From assembly GCA_041401985.1 (NCBI GenBank), contig JAWKTE010000007.1:62001-126000 (forward strand): a DNA stretch of 64,000 bases, given 5' to 3'. The DNA is from JACKHA01 sp041401985. Lineage in GTDB: Bacteria > Planctomycetota > Phycisphaerae > Phycisphaerales > UBA1924. The first letter of the stretch is position 1; every line of letters starts with the position of its first letter. A program made the position numbers and the translations under genes. The notes under the pieces were generated by a model. That model was not told the origin of the DNA. It saw only the letters and a program-made list of their open reading frames with translations, and searched no databases. Shown piece after piece: positions 60,073 through 64,000 of this stretch.

Positions 60073-61221
60073 ATGACTTCCCCTTCCACCACAACCCCCT
60101 CCCCCGCCGCGGCCCCTGCCGCCGACCGCTCCAGCCTCAAACCCCTCATGCGGGTCGAGGACCTCGGCGTCTCCTTCGCCCAGGGCCGCGGCCCGCGTGT
60201 CCAGGCCGTCGATGGCGTCCGCATGACCATCTACCCCGCCCACACCCTCGCGGTCGTGGGCGAGTCGGGCTGCGGCAAGTCCGTGACCGCCATGAGCAGC
60301 CTGCAACTGGTGCCGCGTCCGCCGGGCCACTTCGATCGAGGGCACATCTGGTTCCGCCTCGACGAGTCCTCGCCCGTCGGCGCCGCCGGCAAGCCCATCG
60401 ACCTGCTCACGCAGAGCGACCGCCAGATGCGCCAGATCCGCGGCAACGACATCGCCATGATCTTCCAGGAGCCGATGACCAGCCTCAACCCGGTCTACAA
60501 CGTCGGCGACCAGATCATGGAGGCGATCCTGCTCCACCAGGACGTCCAGCCCAAGGACGCCTTCGACATCGCCCTCAAGGCCATGACCGACGTGGGCATC
60601 CCCGAGCCCGATCGCCGCATCCGCCAGTACCCGCACCAGTTCTCGGGCGGCATGCGCCAGCGCGTCATGATCGCGATGGCCCTGTCCTGCCAGCCGCGCC
60701 TGCTGCTGGCCGATGAGCCGACCACCGCGCTCGACGTGACGATCCAGGCCCAGATCCTGGAACTCCTGCGCGAACTCCAGGTCTCGCGCGACATGGCCAT
60801 GATGCTCATCACCCACGACCTGGGCGTCGTGGCCGAGAACGCCGACGTGGTGTGCGTCATGTACGCCGGGCGCGTCGTCGAGTACGCCACCGTCTTCGAA
60901 CTCTTCGACAACCCGCTGCACCCCTACACCCGCGGCCTGCTCGCCTCCATCCCCAAGATGCACGAGCGCCACGACCGCCTCGTGACCATCAAGGAGATCG
61001 TCGAGGACGAGTCGCAGTTCACCCGCCTGCACGAGATCGGCCAGGACAAGTCCGTCCGCCCGTGGTGGCCCTGGCACGAGCCGCCGAAGAACCTGGCCAA
61101 GGACCCCGGCCCGACCTCGTGCCTGGTCGAGGTCCGCCCCGACCACTGGGTCGGCGTGTGGCGGACCGAGGGCGTGAAGGCGGGCCGCGAGCCGGACCTG
61201 TCGTTCCGGGCGGACCGATAG
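60073..61221 (+). CDS. oppD: Oligopeptide transporter ATP-binding protein OppD
   Basis: 382 residues from the ATG at 60073; an upstream in-frame start would read through the heptamer repeat. Walker A GESGCGKS, Q-loop FQEPMTSLNPVYNVG, ABC signature FSGGMRQRVMIAMAL, Walker B LLLADEPTTALDVT and H-loop ITHDLGVV are all intact. The C-terminal Oligo_HPY region has NPLHPYTRGLLASIPKMHER and GPTSCLVEVRPDHWV. It energises the permeases encoded upstream. No oppF follows; either OppD forms a homodimer or the partner is elsewhere. Confidence 0.93.
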   Translation: MTSPSTTTPSPAAAPAADRSSLKPLMRVEDLGVSFAQGRGPRVQAVDGVRMTIYPAHTLAVVGESGCGKSVTAMSSLQLVPRPPGHFDRGHIWFRLDESSPVGAAGKPIDLLTQSDRQMRQIRGNDIAMIFQEPMTSLNPVYNVGDQIMEAILLHQDVQPKDAFDIALKAMTDVGIPEPDRRIRQYPHQFSGGMRQRVMIAMALSCQPRLLLADEPTTALDVTIQAQILELLRELQVSRDMAMMLITHDLGVVAENADVVCVMYAGRVVEYATVFELFDNPLHPYTRGLLASIPKMHERHDRLVTIKEIVEDESQFTRLHEIGQDKSVRPWWPWHEPPKNLAKDPGPTSCLVEVRPDHWVGVWRTEGVKAGREPDLSFRADR

Positions 61222-61269
61222 ACGACTCGCCGCGTGGTCATCCGACATCCGCGCCACCGCATGCGCCGG

Positions 61270-61275
61270 TACCAT
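61270..61275 (+). promoter_or_regulatory. Possible -10 element (TACCAT) giving a near-leaderless mRNA
   Basis: GGTACCATGGCC, ending 9 nt before the GTG at 61285. Same geometry as other cases in the window. Confidence 0.35.
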
Positions 61276-61284
61276 GGCCGCGCA

Positions 61285-61911
61285 GTGCCCGACGCCATCG
61301 TCACAGCCCGCCTCGAACTCCGCCCCGGCACGCCGGACCAGCTGCGCGCGTCGATCGGTCCAACGGACGCGCTCGCCGCGGCCTTGAGTTGCCGCGTGCC
61401 TCCCGACTGGCCGCCGCTGCACTGGGAAGCGGGGCCGGTCGATTGGCTCCTCGCGAGGCTGGCCGACGAGCCGGGCGAGCCATTCTGGCGGGCGTGGTTC
61501 ATGCTCTGGAAGCCGGGCAACGAGCGCGATGACCGAGCCGATGAACCAGGGCGCACTGGGCCCGAGCCGACGCTCGTCGGCACCGTCGGCTTCAAGGGCC
61601 CGCCGGGCCGGCCCGGGTCTGAAACCGATGGCGTGGTCGAGATCGGCTACAGCGTTGTGAACTCGTTCCACCGTCGCGGCATCGCCAGCGAGGCCGTCGC
61701 CGCCATGCTCGAATGGGCCGGGGCCGATGCCCGCGTCCGCACCTTCCGGGCCCACACGCTGGCCGATGATCCAGCCTCCGCGGGCGTCCTGCTCAAGAAC
61801 GGCTTCCAACTCGTCGCCACGATCGACGATCCGGACGACGGGCGGGTCGATCGATACGATCGTCGCACGGAGTCCACCTCGCACCGTCCATCTGTGCCGC
61901 CACCCGACTGA
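61285..61911 (+). CDS. GNAT-family N-acetyltransferase (RimJ/RimL-like)
   Basis: 208 residues from GTG 61285; starts at 61234 or 61261 are possible but would place a likely -10 inside the gene. VTARLELRPGTPDQL is a typical opening. LVGTVGFKGPPG leads into strand beta4, and EIGYSVVNSFHRRGIASEAVAAML contains the acetyl-CoA pyrophosphate loop (RRGIA for Q/RxxGxA). Strand beta5 and HTLADDPASAGVLLKNGFQL follow. Substrate not known; possibly a ribosomal protein or small-molecule amine. Not obviously part of the transporter operon. Confidence 0.85.
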   Translation: MPDAIVTARLELRPGTPDQLRASIGPTDALAAALSCRVPPDWPPLHWEAGPVDWLLARLADEPGEPFWRAWFMLWKPGNERDDRADEPGRTGPEPTLVGTVGFKGPPGRPGSETDGVVEIGYSVVNSFHRRGIASEAVAAMLEWAGADARVRTFRAHTLADDPASAGVLLKNGFQLVATIDDPDDGRVDRYDRRTESTSHRPSVPPPD

Positions 61912-61924
61912 CCATCCCGGCGGG

Positions 61925-61930
61925 TAGCAT
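61925..61930 (+). promoter_or_regulatory. Possible -10 element (TAGCAT) giving a leaderless mRNA
   Basis: GGTAGCATGCCA, with the hexamer ending 7 nt before the ATG at 61938. It overlaps an earlier in-frame ATG (61929), which is one reason to prefer 61938 as the start. Confidence 0.35.
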
Positions 61931-61937
61931 GCCACGC

Positions 61938-62840
61938 ATGCCCAAGCCCCTGTTCATCTGGGCGGCAATCGGCCTCGCGCTCGCTGGCGCGATCGGTCTG
62001 GCGATCGTCGTCGTGCTTCGGACCCCCGGTGCGCGACCGGCCCCACCAGCACCGCTCCGCATCGAGATCCTCGTCCCCCGCGCGGCCCTGACCGGCTCGC
62101 CGATCCCGTATGTGCTCAGCAGGGATGGGAGTGAGGGGTTGCCAACCGGGACGGAGTCGTTCGCCGTCACACTCGAAGGCAAGAGCGATACCGGCCAAGC
62201 GGTGGCTACAAGCTGGGTGTTCTCGGCGGGGTTCCCGCACGGCGGTATGACCGATCGCACGGCCTGGGCCGATACCCGCCGGGAGTTCCCGCCGCTGTCA
62301 ATGCCCTGCACCATCGACATCGTTCGCTTCGAGGCGCTCGACGCGACCGGCATGGTGCTGTGGGAGCAAGCCGAGGCCGTCTCGCTCAGCGTGGGCGACC
62401 GCGTTGAGGAAGTCGCGACGCTCGTGCCGGACGATCCGGCGCTCGACCGCGCCGTCCTCGCCGCGACCGCCGTGTCCATCCAGCACGAGTGGTCACAGAT
62501 CGTATTGAACTGGACGCTCGACTCGATCCCGAGCCACCACGAGTACTCCTGGGGCTTCAGAGCCGACGTGACCCTCGACGGCGAGGTGATCGCGTCCGGC
62601 CGGTGCTGGCGTCACTCCTGGGATCAGGGCGACCTGTACGCGCACCGGGCCGTTGTCCGCCTGCCCGGCTCGCCCGACGCCCGCATCGCGGCGATGCAGG
62701 GCCGCCAACTCCGACTGATCATCTCAGGCGATCCCGAAGCCGCGCTCCGCGACGACACCGGCGGCCCCACCATCTGGACCGGCTCATTCGACTTCGGCCT
62801 GCACCCCGACGCTCCGAACGGTGTCGTGCGGAATCCCTGA
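61938..62840 (+). CDS. Membrane-anchored hypothetical protein
   Basis: 300 residues from ATG 61938. An N-terminal helix (LFIWAAIGLALAGAIGLAIV, 5-27) anchors a soluble beta-rich region outside the cytoplasm. Visible segments are RIEILVPRAALTGSPIPYVL, FAVTLEGKSDTGQAVATSW, HEYSWGFRADVTLDGEVI and TIWTGSFDFGLHPD, alternating strands that suggest one or two Ig-like domains. No active-site motif or family recognised. Confidence 0.65.
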   Translation: MPKPLFIWAAIGLALAGAIGLAIVVVLRTPGARPAPPAPLRIEILVPRAALTGSPIPYVLSRDGSEGLPTGTESFAVTLEGKSDTGQAVATSWVFSAGFPHGGMTDRTAWADTRREFPPLSMPCTIDIVRFEALDATGMVLWEQAEAVSLSVGDRVEEVATLVPDDPALDRAVLAATAVSIQHEWSQIVLNWTLDSIPSHHEYSWGFRADVTLDGEVIASGRCWRHSWDQGDLYAHRAVVRLPGSPDARIAAMQGRQLRLIISGDPEAALRDDTGGPTIWTGSFDFGLHPDAPNGVVRNP

Positions 62841-62871
62841 ACAGGGGCGGCCGCGCCCTCGTACCCACCCC

Positions 62872-64000
62872 ATGCCCGACGAGGACCAGCGCCAGGCGTC
62901 CGAGCCAGCCGCAACCAAGACCCAACGCGACCCTCGCCCTCGCCGCAACCCCATCATCCGCGGCGTCATCGCCCTGCTCTGGCTCGCATCGGTCACGCTG
63001 CTGCTCGCCCTCCTTGCCGCGTTTGTATTCCCCCTCGAACTCGATGCCGACAGCCGCGTCTACCACCGGGCCGCGTGGGTCGCGTTCATGGTGCGGACGT
63101 TCTCGCTCCACGCCGCGGGTGTGCTGGGCGCCATGGCGTTGCTTGCACTCACGCTGCGTGCGCCGCGCCTGACGCTGGCCGCATTCGCAAGCGCGTTGAT
63201 CGGCGCGGGCCTGGCCGGCGTCTCGCCGTTCCCAGGCGCGGGCCGCGCCGTGACGGCCGACAACGCCGGCGTCACCAACACCACCGAGGGTGCGTCAGCA
63301 GCCGAGTCGGAAACACGGTCACAGTCCGGCGCCCCCGAGTTCACTCTCATGACCGCCAACCTCTGGGCCGGCCTCGGCAACGTCGCCCCGACGCTCGAAG
63401 CGATCGACCTCTACCAGCCCGACATCATCCTCCTGCAGGAATACACCACCCGCCAGCACGCCCGCCTCGCCGAAGCCCTCGCCGCCGAGTACCCCTACGC
63501 CATCGCCGAGCCGCGCGAGGACTTCTCCGGCCAGGGCGTCTATTCCCGATTCCCGCTCCGCCTCGAGAGCGGGCGCCTCATTGGCCCCCGCGGCATCGCC
63601 CCGCTCGACTCGGCCAAGTGGGAACGCCAACTCTGCTGCGTCGCCACCATCGCCGGGCGCGAGGTCGTCGTCCAGAACATCCACCTCCCGACCGCCCCGA
63701 TGGGCCGTCAACTGCTCGCCCTGCACCACCAGCAGGTCCGCCAGATCCGCGCCTGGATCGCCGAAGAACCCCGCCCCGTCGTCATGGGCGGCGACTTCAA
63801 CTGCACGCCCATGAGCGCAGAGGCCGGCGCGATCCGCGCCGCCGACCTGACCGACGCCCACCGCGCCGTCGGCACCGGCCTCGGCACGACCTGGGGCCAC
63901 AGCGTCGCCTGGCCCGGCTTCCGCATCGACCACGTCTACACCCGCGGCCTCACGCCGCTGGCCTGCGCCGTCGGCCCGGACATAGGGTCCGATCATCGAC
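62872..64000 (+). CDS. Membrane-anchored endonuclease/exonuclease/phosphatase-family protein, 3'-truncated
   Basis: At least 376 residues; the frame runs off the window. Three or four N-terminal helices (about 28-52, 67-85, 88-110) precede an EEP domain starting near 160: FTLMTANLWAG (motif with metal-site Asn), QPDIILLQEYTTR (Glu ligand), VVVQNIHLPTAP (His), VVMGGDFNCTP (catalytic Asp/Asn pair) and GSDHR at the window edge, with the terminal Asp-His. This order is that of the VanX-like or sphingomyelinase/nuclease EEP superfamily with a membrane-bound N-terminus. It hydrolyses a phosphodiester or phosphate; the substrate is unknown. Confidence 0.85.
   Translation, partial: MPDEDQRQASEPAATKTQRDPRPRRNPIIRGVIALLWLASVTLLLALLAAFVFPLELDADSRVYHRAAWVAFMVRTFSLHAAGVLGAMALLALTLRAPRLTLAAFASALIGAGLAGVSPFPGAGRAVTADNAGVTNTTEGASAAESETRSQSGAPEFTLMTANLWAGLGNVAPTLEAIDLYQPDIILLQEYTTRQHARLAEALAAEYPYAIAEPREDFSGQGVYSRFPLRLESGRLIGPRGIAPLDSAKWERQLCCVATIAGREVVVQNIHLPTAPMGRQLLALHHQQVRQIRAWIAEEPRPVVMGGDFNCTPMSAEAGAIRAADLTDAHRAVGTGLGTTWGHSVAWPGFRIDHVYTRGLTPLACAVGPDIGSDHR

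Overview
The window comes from a high-GC, diderm planctomycete, most likely of the class Phycisphaerae. Lineage markers visible in the sequence are a duplicated C-terminal anchor of the Phycisphaerales GC-dockerin type (repeated NNEDFF motifs, final NGC), a LEPR-XLL-like N-terminus on a beta-repeat surface protein, a VPAP/PEP-CTERM-like tail, a planctomycete-type ECF sigma factor and large Ser/Thr kinases. A GT9 heptosyltransferase and type II secretion/type IV pilus genes indicate an outer membrane. No taxonomic search was possible.

Layout. 1-714 (-): 3'-truncated coaB. 988-18697 (+): type II secretion/type IV pilus operon in the order PilB/GspE ATPase, PilT, second GspE/PilB ATPase, GspF/PilC, four pseudopilins joined partly by ATGA overlaps, and a 1647-residue GspK-like protein. 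18960-25775: secreted PHP phosphoesterase, ParDE toxin-antitoxin pair, ugd (-), small membrane protein (-), methyltransferase, membrane protein. 25866-31469: secreted lysyl oxidase homologue (-), heptosyltransferase (-), PEP-CTERM-like protein, DinB protein, short-chain dehydrogenase.

31645-51702 is an accessory-looking block bounded by tRNA-Val(CAC) and tRNA-Pro(TGG). It holds a kinase with a large alpha-helical sensor region; a VgrG, a PAAR-type effector and a putative DUF1795-like loading chaperone; two small ORFs; a divergent ECF sigma factor; a second kinase with a DUF4384-like outer domain; a caspase-family lipoprotein with an EF-hand; and a LEPR-XLL-like surface protein. I infer a signalling, effector-delivery and protease module. 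It is the best candidate here for an undescribed system, although no integrase or attachment repeats were seen.

51751-64000: a hypothetical gene, then an oligopeptide ABC transporter operon (OppC, OppA, OppB, second OppC, OppD) whose permeases carry large extra domains. OppB contains a lipoyl-like domain plus a helical region, as in membrane-fusion adaptors. The window ends with a GNAT acetyltransferase, an anchored hypothetical protein and a 3'-truncated endonuclease/exonuclease/phosphatase family protein.

Two genome-scale patterns stand out. Spacers upstream of several genes contain tandem heptamers (AGGACYN, GAGTGCT) or octamers (GAGYGACG, GAGRCAGC), often next to a shared palindromic core. 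Several genes have a TAnnnT -10-like hexamer 6-9 nt before the start codon, which predicts leaderless transcripts.
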